DNA of 5,877 nt, taken from contig CAIPWG010000472.1 of NCBI GenBank assembly GCA_903868655.1, forward strand, positions 1-5,877, read 5' to 3'. Source of the DNA: an uncultured Sphingomonadales bacterium (GTDB taxonomy: Bacteria > Pseudomonadota > Alphaproteobacteria > Sphingomonadales > Sphingomonadaceae). Position numbers and translations under genes: made by a program. Within the stretch, counting starts at the first letter, position 1; each line of letters begins with the position of its first letter. This document shows, one piece after another, positions 1 through 5,877 of the stretch. The notes under the pieces are model-generated. The model was not told the origin of the DNA and did not search any database. It saw only the letters and a list, made by a program, of their open reading frames with translations.

Positions 1-1
1 C

Positions 2-232
2 GATCTGCTGAACCAGTCCGGATGGACCGAATCGCAGCACGACTTTGGCGCCGATAGCCGCTCAGATGCCCAAAATCCAGCGCAAATCAAATCCAGGGCG
101 AATCGGTTGCTGGCAATGCCCGCATCGGGTGCGCCCCAGCGGCGGGTTCAAAGCTCGGCTTTGGAGCCAAAAATGCGATACCAAATCAGCGCCTTGCGTC
201 ATTCCTTAGGGCGAATCACGAAACATGCTTGA
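2..232 (+). CDS. Possible 3' end of an unidentified + strand gene (partial at left edge)
   Basis: A frame stays open from the window edge for 76 codons and ends in TGA at 230-232. I do not recognise the peptide. It is hydrophilic, rich in Ser, Gln, Arg and Ala, with no membrane segment or known motif. Third-position GC is high over roughly the first 20 codons and then falls to about the background level, so only the first ~60 bases look convincingly coding. A competing reading is a minus-strand gene starting at a GTG at 40-38 and running off the left edge, but it has no visible ribosome-binding site. Much of 60-230 may instead be non-coding. Low confidence. Confidence 0.2.
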   Translation, partial: DLLNQSGWTESQHDFGADSRSDAQNPAQIKSRANRLLAMPASGAPQRRVQSSALEPKMRYQISALRHSLGRITKHA

Positions 233-263
233 CGATTTGGAACAAAAGTGGAACAAGTTGTTC
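229..263 (+). promoter_or_regulatory. LexA (SOS) box with an adjacent -35-like hexamer
   Basis: GAAC at 240-243 and GAAC at 251-254 are separated by exactly seven bases. GAAC-N7-GAAC (GTTC-N7-GTTC on the other strand) is the known LexA operator of alphaproteobacteria. A TTGACG hexamer at 229-234 could be the -35 of a + strand promoter that the operator would cover, but no good -10 follows at 16-18 bases. The second half-site also forms an imperfect palindrome, GAACAAGTTGTTC, at 251-263. The next supported + strand start is ATG 388, 133 bases downstream, so the small membrane protein there is the likeliest target. A leftward target outside the window cannot be excluded. Confidence 0.55.
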
Positions 264-299
264 ATCGCAGCGGGCCACCCGGCCTAATCGCGATACACC

Positions 300-321
300 T
301 TATCCACAGGTCATCCACAGG
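300..321 (+). repeat. Two tandem 11-base DnaA-box-like repeats
   Basis: TTATCCACAGG at 300-310 is followed directly by TCATCCACAGG at 311-321, differing at one base. The first nine bases of the first copy match the classical DnaA-box consensus TTATCCACA exactly, and the second copy has one mismatch. The 11-base period places both copies on about the same face of the helix. They lie between the SOS box and the start of the small gene at 388, in its probable 5' leader or promoter. I see no other copies in the window and no AT-rich unwinding region, so this is more likely a regulatory site than an origin. Confidence 0.5.
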
Positions 322-387
322 GTGTCAAGCCCGGTTCTGGTGCTTTTTGCGCCACGCCCCGGCTTTGCCCAGCGCAGGACGCTTGCC

Positions 388-675
388 ATGCTTGGACTGT
401 TTGCCACGCTCGTTTTCGTTACCGCCGGCTGCACCAGCGCCGCCGTCATTTGCAGCAGTGTGCGCAATGCACTGCCCTCGCTGCGCCGCCTGGCGGCAGA
501 ACGCCGTTCGCTGGCCGAAGACCGCGTCTATTTGTTCACGTTGATCGAAACGCCGCGTCACGCGGGCGCGCAAGCCCCGACGCCTGCACCGCTCGCAGCA
601 GCGCCCCGCGCCGCGATGCCAGCCGCAATCAGGCGCCGGGCACAGGTTCCTGCGCCACTGCGCGCTGCGGCCTGA
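388..675 (+). CDS. Small single-pass membrane protein, hypothetical, possibly SOS-controlled
   Basis: This encodes 95 residues and I do not recognise the family. ATG 388 was chosen because AGGA lies at 376-379, eight bases upstream, and because the hydrophobic stretch begins there. The frame itself is open from about 229. Residues 2-23 form one hydrophobic helix. Residues 26-46 are strongly basic (SSVRNALPSLRRLAAERR), which predicts the N-terminus outside and the tail in the cytoplasm. A short segment DRVYLFTLIE (45-54) follows, then an Ala/Pro/Arg-rich end. Cys15 sits in TAGC, near a lipobox, but Thr at -3 and the absence of a basic n-region argue against a lipoprotein. Codon third positions are GC-rich, as in a real gene. 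Its 3' end overlaps convergent pssA by 47 bases. The SOS box at 240-254 and the DnaA-like repeats at 300-321 lie upstream. An SOS-induced membrane protein, similar in layout to the small division inhibitor SidA of Caulobacter, is possible but unproven. Confidence 0.55.
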   Translation: MLGLFATLVFVTAGCTSAAVICSSVRNALPSLRRLAAERRSLAEDRVYLFTLIETPRHAGAQAPTPAPLAAAPRAAMPAAIRRRAQVPAPLRAAA

Positions 676-1480
676 TCAAACCTGCCTTGACCCGACGATA
701 GCGTAGCACCCCCACTGGCAGCAGCGCGATATAGCCGGTGCACAATGCCACCAATGTCCACCACGGCTCGGTCAGCAATGCGGCAAACACCAGCCCGATC
801 AGCCCGATGACTTCGAGCCTGATCGCCCTGCGCGGTCGCAGCCCCGACCAGCCAAGCGTGGCAGTGTTGGAAATCATCAGGAACGCGATCACCGCGGTCC
901 ACACCGCCACTGCTGCCGGGTTGCGAAATTCATCGCGCCCGCTTGCAATCCAGAGATAAACGGGCAGCAGCGCCAACCCCGCGCCCATGGGGGCCGGTAC
1001 CCCAGTCAGGAACCCGGCGCTTTTGTGGGGTTGATCCGCCATGTCGATCTGGGCATTGAACCGCGCAAGACGCAGCGCACAACACACCGCCAGCGCCAGC
1101 GCAGCAAACCAACCCAGCCGCGGCATGGCGTGCAATGTCCACAAATAGACGATCAACGAAGGCGCCACACCAAACGATATCGCATCGGACAGGCTGTCGA
1201 GTTCCGCACCAAAACGCGATTGCGCGCGCATGGCCCGTGCGACGCGGCCATCGAGCCCATCGAGCATTCCCGCCAGGATAACCGCCAGCACCGCCGACCG
1301 GAAATCGTCACCGATTGCAAAACGAATACCGGTAAGTCCGCAGCATAGCGCCGCCGACGTGATCGCATTGGGAACCAGCGCGCGCAAAGTCAGCCCGCGC
1401 GGCAGTGGCCGCCGACCGAAGTCATAACCGGTGGCATCACCATCGGCATCGAGCAATTCCAACTCGGGATCGTCAATCAT
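629..1480 (-). CDS. pssA: CDP-diacylglycerol--serine O-phosphatidyltransferase (phosphatidylserine synthase)
   Basis: This 283-residue integral membrane enzyme condenses CDP-diacylglycerol with L-serine to give phosphatidylserine and CMP, the committed step to phosphatidylethanolamine. The CDP-alcohol phosphatidyltransferase signature is complete: D74-GL-D77-G78-xx-A81-R82, then G91-xxx-D95-xxx-D99, where the four Asp bind metal and substrate in this family. About eight hydrophobic helices follow a hydrophilic, acidic N-terminus of about 30 residues. Length fits the membrane-bound (type II) PssA class. ATG 1480 overlaps the psd stop in ATGA (1477-1480), and GAGGG at 1490-1494 is a suitable ribosome-binding site inside psd, so translation is probably coupled. 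No T-run terminator is visible after the stop, which lies inside the convergent small gene ending at 675. Confidence 0.93.
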   Translation of the reverse strand: MIDDPELELLDADGDATGYDFGRRPLPRGLTLRALVPNAITSAALCCGLTGIRFAIGDDFRSAVLAVILAGMLDGLDGRVARAMRAQSRFGAELDSLSDAISFGVAPSLIVYLWTLHAMPRLGWFAALALAVCCALRLARFNAQIDMADQPHKSAGFLTGVPAPMGAGLALLPVYLWIASGRDEFRNPAAVAVWTAVIAFLMISNTATLGWSGLRPRRAIRLEVIGLIGLVFAALLTEPWWTLVALCTGYIALLPVGVLRYRRVKAGLIRPQRAVAQEPVPGA

Positions 1481-2226
1481 TGACGCACACCCTCAATCAG
1501 CGGAGCCTGACCGAGTTCAGCAAGGACCGTTTCGCCCGCTACTACGCGCTGGCCCACCAACACTTTGGGTTCGGTCCCTTCAGGCAGATAAACATCAACC
1601 CGGCTGCCAAAGCGGATCAGCCCGACCCGTTGGCCCACAGCGACAATATCGCCGCCTTTTGCAAACGGCACGATACGCCGTGCGACCAGCCCGGCGATCT
1701 GGGTAAAGCCGATTTGCAGTCCGTCGCCCCGTTCGATCAGGAAATGCTGACGCTCGTTTTCCTCGCTGGCTTTGTCGAGATCGGCGTTGAGAAAGCGGCC
1801 GGGGATATAGACCACTCGGCGCACGGTGCCACCGATCGGCGCGCGGTTGATATGGACATCGAACACCGACATGAAAATCGACACCCGCGTCACCGGCGCG
1901 GTGCTCATCGCGGTGACCCCGGTGCCGTCGTTGGCAGTCAGTTCGCGCGGCGGCACCACTTTCTGGATCAGGGTGATCATCCCGTCGGCCGGTGAAACGA
2001 CAAAGCTGTCATCGCGCGGTGTCACCCGCTCCGGATCGCGAAAGAACGCCAGAATACCGCAGGTAAGCACACCCAGCGGCCACGCAATAAAGGTCCAGCC
2101 CAGCAGGAACACGGCCACTGACACCAGCGCGGCAATCGCCCCGAATTTGCGGCCTTCGGGGTGGATCGATGGCCAGGTCCAGCCGGCCGATCCACGCCCA
2201 CGGTTGTCAAGAATGTCTCCGGGCAT
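1477..2226 (-). CDS. psd: Phosphatidylserine decarboxylase proenzyme
   Basis: This enzyme decarboxylates phosphatidylserine to phosphatidylethanolamine using a pyruvoyl group made by self-cleavage. The protein has 249 residues from ATG 2226. The frame could extend to a TTG at 2262 (12 more residues), but I prefer the ATG because the following [11 protein letters not shown]...[10 protein letters not shown] looks like a normal family N-terminus and AGAAG lies seven bases upstream. Key motifs, numbered from the ATG, are FFRDPER at 61-67, SPADG with Asp80, DVHINRAP with His125, and FGSR with Gly207-Ser208. Cleavage would fall before Ser208, giving a long beta chain and a short pyruvoyl alpha chain of about 42 residues. 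Residues ~28-60 are hydrophobic, forming the membrane anchor. This is the short, PSD-A-like form with GS in place of the LGST of E. coli. Its stop overlaps the pssA start by four bases. Confidence 0.93.
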   Translation of the reverse strand: MPGDILDNRGRGSAGWTWPSIHPEGRKFGAIAALVSVAVFLLGWTFIAWPLGVLTCGILAFFRDPERVTPRDDSFVVSPADGMITLIQKVVPPRELTANDGTGVTAMSTAPVTRVSIFMSVFDVHINRAPIGGTVRRVVYIPGRFLNADLDKASEENERQHFLIERGDGLQIGFTQIAGLVARRIVPFAKGGDIVAVGQRVGLIRFGSRVDVYLPEGTEPKVLVGQRVVAGETVLAELGQAPLIEGVRQ

Positions 2227-2265
2227 GGCGTGGCTTCTAAAGCATGGACGCCAAGAAGCCAATCA

Positions 2266-2281
2266 CGCGGCTCAAGCCGCG
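2266..2281 (-). other. GC-rich hairpin across the transporter stop codon
   Basis: CGCGGC at 2266-2271 and GCCGCG at 2276-2281 form a six-pair stem with a TCAA loop. It spans the transporter's TGA (2274-2272) and lies 40 bases before the psd ATG. No T-run follows on the minus strand, so it is not a standard terminator. It could slow readthrough or protect a processed mRNA end between the two genes. It could also be incidental in GC-rich DNA. Confidence 0.25.
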
Positions 2282-3171
2282 GTGGATTGGTCCGGATTGG
2301 TCCACAAATACCAGGCCACCGCTCCCAGCACGACCGCACCGCCGGCAATCACCGCCACCCCTGGTCGTTCGGCAAAGGCCAGCCAGACCCATAACGGCCC
2401 GAGCACAACATCAAGCATCGAGATAAATCCGACTTCGCCAGGCGATACCAGCCGCCCCCCTTCCAGCGCCAGCACATAGGCAAACCCTGTGGTCAGCGCG
2501 CCGTAACAGGCACACGACAGCAATTGCACCGGTGTCGGCAGGAACAGTCCGGCAAACGGCAGCATCAACGGTACACAAGTCAGTGCGGCACACGCGTTCA
2601 ACGCCATCACATCAACCCGCCCAAACCGTTTGATGGCGACCAGTTGCAGGGCAAAGCCTGCGGTCATGATCAGCGCCGCCACAATACCCGCCAGATCGCC
2701 CAATCCCGAGGAAGCACCGGCCATCGCGACGATTCCACCCGAAGCGATCGCACCTGCCAGCAGGAACCGTGCACTCACCCTTTCGCCGATCCACACGAAC
2801 CCGATTGCGGTCGCGATAAACGGAAGTGCTGCATAAACGGTCATGACATTGGCCACCGTCGTCAGCCGCAGCGACAAGACATAAGCCGTGCTCGATACCA
2901 CTGACGTGGCGACAAACAGCACCCCCGGCCAACCGCTGCGCCCCACTGCCAGCATACGTCCCGGCCCTCCGCGCGCCACGGCCAGCCCACCCAGTGTCAG
3001 CGCCGCAAACAACGAACGCCACAGCACCAGCGTCGGCGTATCGAGCGTCGCCAGCCGCACAAACAGCCCCGCCGTGCTCCACAGCACCGCAGACGCGGCC
3101 ACCATCACAATACCGAGCCGCCGTTCACGCGGGTCGGTCGGGTACGCCCCCCCGTGTGCTGCGCCAGCCAA
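2272..3171 (-). CDS. EamA-family (drug/metabolite transporter superfamily) permease
   Basis: This is a 299-residue inner-membrane protein with about ten hydrophobic helices arranged as two EamA repeats, roughly residues 20-153 and 160-290. It probably exports a metabolite or drug-like compound, and the substrate cannot be told from sequence. Typical signs are WSTAGLFVRLA in helix 1, with WRSLFAAL following in helix 2, the short charged turn WIGERVS (127-133) near the end of repeat 1, and GEVGFISMLDVVLGPLWVW with FAERP (245-270) at the matching place in repeat 2. I chose a TTG start at 3171-3169. The frame is open farther, to 3357, but AGGAG at 3182-3178 sits six bases before this TTG, the length matches the family, and the upstream residues show no EamA features. 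It ends 45 bases before psd on the same strand, so co-transcription is plausible, although no functional link to phospholipid synthesis is evident. Confidence 0.85.
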   Translation of the reverse strand: MAGAAHGGAYPTDPRERRLGIVMVAASAVLWSTAGLFVRLATLDTPTLVLWRSLFAALTLGGLAVARGGPGRMLAVGRSGWPGVLFVATSVVSSTAYVLSLRLTTVANVMTVYAALPFIATAIGFVWIGERVSARFLLAGAIASGGIVAMAGASSGLGDLAGIVAALIMTAGFALQLVAIKRFGRVDVMALNACAALTCVPLMLPFAGLFLPTPVQLLSCACYGALTTGFAYVLALEGGRLVSPGEVGFISMLDVVLGPLWVWLAFAERPGVAVIAGGAVVLGAVAWYLWTNPDQSTAA

Positions 3172-3177
3172 GCCTTG

Positions 3178-3182
3178 CTCCT
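3178..3182 (-). promoter_or_regulatory. Ribosome-binding site deciding the TTG start of the transporter
   Basis: On the minus strand AGGAG lies six bases before TTG 3171-3169. It is the strongest Shine-Dalgarno match near any candidate start of the transporter. The alternatives are ATG 3105-3103 inside helix 1 and a start near 3357 that would add 62 non-EamA residues. Confidence 0.6.
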
Positions 3183-3348
3183 GTATTGCAGGGAAATTCC
3201 GCCGCTTTGCTATCGGCCCCACGCCCCTGCGGCAAGCGCTCGACGCGGTATAAGCAAAATGGATTTTCACCCATACCCAACAGCGGCCGTAATTCGCAAA
3301 AAAACCCTCCAAATCAGTGGCACGCGTGCAAACCCCTAACCTTGCATT

Positions 3349-3368
3349 CAGCAGCATTAAGCCTGCTG
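3349..3368. repeat. Inverted repeat CAGCAG-N8-CTGCTG upstream of the DUF2332 gene
   Basis: CAGCAG at 3349-3354 and CTGCTG at 3363-3368 are perfect inverted arms around an eight-base spacer, ending 43 bases before the GTG start at 3412. The position and 14-base centre-to-centre spacing would suit a dimeric regulator or a leader hairpin. Arms of six bases arise by chance fairly often, so support is weak. Confidence 0.25.
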
Positions 3369-3411
3369 CGGCCTATGGTTCGGGAAACCCGCGCGAAAGA
3401 AACCGATCCCC

Positions 3412-4500
3412 GTGTTCATCAGCAAGATAACTGCCGCAACCGACACCATCGAAGACTTTCCAGCCACTGCATCCCTGGCAGACGCCAAGGCGGACCTGTT
3501 CCGTCAGGCGCAAGCGGCTTGTACATTGGGATCACCGTTTGTCCGCGACGTGCTGGTGGCAGCGGCCCGCCAGATGCATCGCGCGCCCCTGCTGTCGCTT
3601 CGCCTCGCCACCTGGCCCGGCGACAGAGCGGCGGCGGCGCTGGCGTTGCGGGTCAACGGCGCGTTGCATGCTCTTGCCCGCAGCGGCGAAGTCGCATCGC
3701 TATCGGCGTGCTTTGCCAACCGCGGTGGCGATATCGATCGCGCCATTGCCGACGCCTTCGAAGCCGCCGATGCAACGCTTGTGCGCTACATTGCCTATCC
3801 CACGCAAACCAATGAGGTTGCGCGCAGCGCTGCGCTCTATGCCGGGCTCATGGAGGCTGCGCGGCGCTTTGACCAACCGGTTGAACTGCTGGAAATAGGG
3901 GCAAGCGCAGGCCTCAATCTCAATCTTGCGCGCTATGGCTATTGCCTCGGCGGCACCGCTACGGGTGATCCAGCCTCCACCGTGCGGATCGCGCCAAAAT
4001 GGCAAGGGGCGGCACCGCGCCGCCATCCCTTGCACATTGCCAACGCCTGCGGCGTCGATCTTGCCCCGCTCGACATCACCGATCCAGAATGTTGCGAACG
4101 GCTGTTGTGCTATGTCTGGGCAGACCGCGACGACCGCATGGCCCAATTGCAGGCCGCCATAGGCATTGCCCGGCTCAACCCTCCACGGGTCGACCGTGGT
4201 GATGCGACTGACTGGCTTGAAACCAAGCTCGAACGCCCGCAAGCCCATGGCATGACCCGGGCTGTCATTCATTCGATGGTACGCCAATACCTCGATATCC
4301 CGGCCCGCAACCGTCTTCGCCAGACGCTGGCCCGTGCCGCTGCGCATGCCGACGCCGATCGGCCGCTCGTGCACTTGGCGTACGAATGGGATGAAGACCA
4401 CCGCAAGGTCGAACTTGTGCTCACCACCTGGCCCGACGGCGAGACCCGCCTGCTGGCCAATCCCGATCCTTATGGCGACAGGATTGCCTGGCTGGGTTGA
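3412..4500 (+). CDS. DUF2332 family protein, function unknown
   Basis: This encodes 362 residues, cytoplasmic by appearance, with no signal peptide or membrane helix. I assign it to DUF2332 from motifs in the usual order: LLEIGASAGLNLNL (159-172), GVDLAPLDITDP (214-225), YVWADRDDRMAQL (234-246), RGDATDWL (262-269), HSMVRQYLD (287-295) and the terminal LLANPDPYGDRIAWL (347-361). The glycine-rich GASAGLN at 163-169 resembles motif I of Rossmann-like, SAM-dependent methyltransferases, so a methyltransferase-like fold is a reasonable inference, but no activity is established here. The GTG start at 3412 is the only plausible one near the family's N-terminus. The only Shine-Dalgarno candidate is a weak GAAAGA 12 bases upstream. 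It is monocistronic, with both neighbours on the opposite strand. The N-terminal 40 residues are slightly longer than I would expect, so a start within them remains possible. Confidence 0.85.
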   Translation: MFISKITAATDTIEDFPATASLADAKADLFRQAQAACTLGSPFVRDVLVAAARQMHRAPLLSLRLATWPGDRAAAALALRVNGALHALARSGEVASLSACFANRGGDIDRAIADAFEAADATLVRYIAYPTQTNEVARSAALYAGLMEAARRFDQPVELLEIGASAGLNLNLARYGYCLGGTATGDPASTVRIAPKWQGAAPRRHPLHIANACGVDLAPLDITDPECCERLLCYVWADRDDRMAQLQAAIGIARLNPPRVDRGDATDWLETKLERPQAHGMTRAVIHSMVRQYLDIPARNRLRQTLARAAAHADADRPLVHLAYEWDEDHRKVELVLTTWPDGETRLLANPDPYGDRIAWLG

Positions 4501-4501
4501 C

Positions 4502-4519
4502 CGGAACGATACCGTTCCG
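4502..4519 (+). terminator. Hairpin directly after the DUF2332 stop
   Basis: CGGAACG at 4502-4508 and CGTTCCG at 4513-4519 form a seven-pair stem with an ATAC loop, starting two bases after the TGA. On the + strand it is followed by CCAC and then an A-run, not a T-run, so it is not a canonical intrinsic terminator. Together with the strong stem at 4534-4560 it may still end or protect the DUF2332 transcript. Confidence 0.4.
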
Positions 4520-4523
4520 CCAC

Positions 4524-4560
4524 AAAAAAATTTGCCGCCCCGGACCTGATCCGGGGCGGC
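4524..4560 (-). terminator. Intrinsic terminator of the chemoreceptor gene
   Basis: An 11-pair perfect stem is formed by 4534-4544 and 4550-4560 with a five-base loop. Read on the minus strand it is followed by AAATTTTTTT (4533-4524), the classical stem plus T-run. It lies 49 bases after the chemoreceptor stop codon. The core, CCCCGGA...TCCGGGG, is of a kind I associate with multi-copy intergenic terminators in sphingomonads. That is from memory and was not counted here. Confidence 0.8.
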
Positions 4561-4608
4561 ATGCCGTGTTTGCGGGATCTTGGCCGCGGCCGTCGCGTGA
4601 CCGATCGA

Positions 4609-5877
4609 TCAGAACTCTGACCAATCGTCGGTAGCGAGCGCTGCCGAACCCATTGAACGCGCAACCGGGCGTGGCGCAGGCTGGCTGCGTGCCGCCACGA
4701 CCGTCGTGCGTGGCGCATGCCGCGCAGGGCTCTGCTGTGGCGCATGGCTGTTGACCGTGAACGCCGCCACGGCTGTGCCCAACTTGTGCGCCTCATCCGC
4801 CATCAAATTGGTAGCGGCGGTCGTTTGTTCGACCATGGCCGCATTCTGCTGCGTCGATTTGTCCATATCGATAATCAGACGATTGACTGCTTCCATCGCC
4901 AGCGATTGACGCGCGACGGTGTCGGCAATGGTTTCAATGGCGCCGCTGACATGACCGACGCGTTCAATAATGCGTTCAAGCGAATGGCCGGTTTCATCAA
5001 TCAGCGACACTCCCTGGCTGACATGCGCAGCCGCCGCGCCAATCCGCACTTTGATGTCTTGCGCGGCAGTCGTTGCCCGCAAAGCCAAGGCGCGCACTTC
5101 ACTGGCCACCACGGCAAAACCTTTACCCGCTTCGCCGGCCCGTGCGGCTTCGACCCCGGCGTTGAGCGCCAGCAAGTTGGTTTGAAACGCGATGCCATCA
5201 ATCACAGTTGTAATATCGGCAATTTCGCGGCTGGCCTGATCAATTCCGTTCATCGCTTCGATCGCGCGGCGTACAACATCACCACCGGTTTCGGCTTCGT
5301 TGCGCGCGTCAATCATGGCGCTGTTGGCGCGGGTCACATGCGCATTGCCCTCGCGCATCAGCCCCGTGATTTCTTCGATCGAGCGCGATGAATTGGCCAG
5401 ACCCAGCGCTTGTTGCTCGCTGCGTTGCGACAATTCGGTCACGGCATCGCGGATTTCGCCCGAAGTGTTCGAAATCGACCCGACACCGTCGCGCACGACC
5501 ACCATGGCCGCGCCCAATTTGTCCATCGCGGCGTTGAAGTCCACACCGATTGCGGCAAATTCCAATGGCAAGGCGTTAAGACGATGGCTCAGATCGTCCG
5601 AAGATAGATGGCGCAACGACACGCCGATAGCATCAACTGCCGTTTGAATGTTACGGTCTGCTGCCACTTTCGCATGCGCCGCATCGCGAAACACACTCAC
5701 CGCCCGCGCCATATCACCCAGTTCGTCCTGACGATCGGCATCGGGCACATGCACCCCGTGGTTGCCCGAGGCGAGTTGCGACATTACGCCGGTCAATGCC
5801 ACGATCGGGTGCGCGATGGCCTGCCCCAGTTTGCGCGACAGCCCGAGCGCCAGACCGATCATCGCGATCCCGCCCAG
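4609..5877 (-). CDS. Methyl-accepting chemotaxis protein, C-terminal part (N-terminus beyond the right edge)
   Basis: The visible 422 residues are the cytoplasmic part of a chemoreceptor that controls CheA through CheW. The frame runs off the window edge. An internal ATG at 5862 is not the true start, because it falls inside the last membrane helix (residues 1-12 of the visible part). A HAMP domain follows at ~13-66, then a second HAMP-like segment at ~75-121. A long coiled-coil signalling domain occupies ~125-375, with the conserved hairpin tip [20 protein letters not shown] and [15 protein letters not shown] at 226-262. A Pro/Ala/Arg-rich linker (~378-417) ends in DWSEF, which fits the aromatic-x-x-aromatic pentapeptide that docks CheR/CheB in receptors ending in NWETF. 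The missing part should hold the sensor domain, so the ligand cannot be guessed. The gene ends before a strong terminator at 4560-4524, and no other chemotaxis gene is in view. Confidence 0.93.
   Translation of the reverse strand: MGGIAMIGLALGLSRKLGQAIAHPIVALTGVMSQLASGNHGVHVPDADRQDELGDMARAVSVFRDAAHAKVAADRNIQTAVDAIGVSLRHLSSDDLSHRLNALPLEFAAIGVDFNAAMDKLGAAMVVVRDGVGSISNTSGEIRDAVTELSQRSEQQALGLANSSRSIEEITGLMREGNAHVTRANSAMIDARNEAETGGDVVRRAIEAMNGIDQASREIADITTVIDGIAFQTNLLALNAGVEAARAGEAGKGFAVVASEVRALALRATTAAQDIKVRIGAAAAHVSQGVSLIDETGHSLERIIERVGHVSGAIETIADTVARQSLAMEAVNRLIIDMDKSTQQNAAMVEQTTAATNLMADEAHKLGTAVAAFTVNSHAPQQSPARHAPRTTVVAARSQPAPRPVARSMGSAALATDDWSEF

Larger units (their letters stand above)
3172..3411. 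other. Divergent intergenic region between the transporter and DUF2332 genes
   Basis: These 240 bases must carry the start signals for both divergent genes. I could not assign a convincing -35/-10 pair in either direction. A TTATAC at 3252-3247 on the minus strand could be a -10 for the transporter but has no -35 at proper spacing. An A-tract lies at 3298-3304 and a 6-base inverted repeat at 3349-3368. No RNA gene or small ORF stands out. Confidence 0.5.

Noticed and set aside
141..165. GGTTCAAA and a small stem suggesting a tRNA T-arm
   Set aside because: The following bases do not pair as a T-stem, and no acceptor, D or anticodon arm can be formed around it.
225..287. A 20-codon ORF starting at ATG 225 over the SOS box
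   Set aside because: It has no ribosome-binding site, and it coincides with the operator and the probable promoter, so the ATG is likely untranscribed.
225..321. Possible replication origin, from the two DnaA-box-like sequences
   Set aside because: Only two boxes are visible, there is no adjacent AT-rich unwinding region, and none of the usual origin-linked genes are present.
388..450. Reading the small protein as a lipoprotein from TAGC at Cys15
   Set aside because: The -3 position is Thr and there is no basic n-region. The basic residues come after the hydrophobic stretch, which fits a membrane anchor better.
2227..2262. N-terminal extension of psd from TTG 2262
   Set aside because: The extra 12 residues do not look like the family, and the ATG at 2226 has an upstream purine stretch and a normal N-terminus.
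1405..2479. Long + strand open frames opposite psd, pssA and the transporter
   Set aside because: They are antisense to genes with intact catalytic motifs, and long reverse frames are expected in GC-rich DNA.
3172..3357. N-terminal extension of the EamA transporter up to 3357
   Set aside because: The added 62 residues show no EamA features, and a strong AGGAG precedes the TTG at 3171.
3700..4401. 233-codon minus-strand frame opposite the DUF2332 gene
   Set aside because: It is the complement of a clearly conserved coding sequence, with no recognisable domain of its own.

Overview
The window is GC-rich and looks like an ordinary chromosomal segment of an alphaproteobacterium, most likely a member of the Sphingomonadales. 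This rests on the style of the phosphatidylserine synthase/decarboxylase pair, the chemoreceptor and the LexA-type operator, all judged by eye and not by database search.

Layout from left to right: (1) bases 1-387 hold no securely recognised gene. There is an open frame running off the left edge, an alphaproteobacterial SOS (LexA) box at 240-254 beside a -35-like hexamer, and two tandem 11-base repeats resembling DnaA boxes at 300-321. (2) A small + strand gene (388-675) encodes a 95-residue protein with one N-terminal membrane segment and a basic, then Ala/Pro-rich tail. Its last 47 bases overlap the 3' end of pssA. (3) A minus-strand cluster, read right to left, contains an EamA/DMT-family transporter (2272-3171), psd (1477-2226) and pssA (629-1480). 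psd and pssA overlap by four bases (ATGA). (4) A 240-base divergent intergenic region separates this cluster from (5) a + strand DUF2332 gene (3412-4500). (6) A short intergenic region carries two hairpins, one of which is a good intrinsic terminator for the minus strand. (7) The C-terminal 422 residues of a methyl-accepting chemotaxis protein lie on the minus strand (4609 to the right edge).

PssA condenses CDP-diacylglycerol with serine, and Psd decarboxylates the resulting phosphatidylserine, so the pair forms the last two steps of phosphatidylethanolamine synthesis. The transporter may be co-transcribed with them but has no evident part in that pathway. The chemoreceptor ends in an aromatic pentapeptide of the type that tethers CheR/CheB.

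The observation most worth following is the SOS box in front of the small membrane protein. It is a candidate DNA-damage-induced small membrane protein, and the function is inference only. The rest of the window is largely conventional, and I see no mobile element, CRISPR array, tRNA or rRNA.
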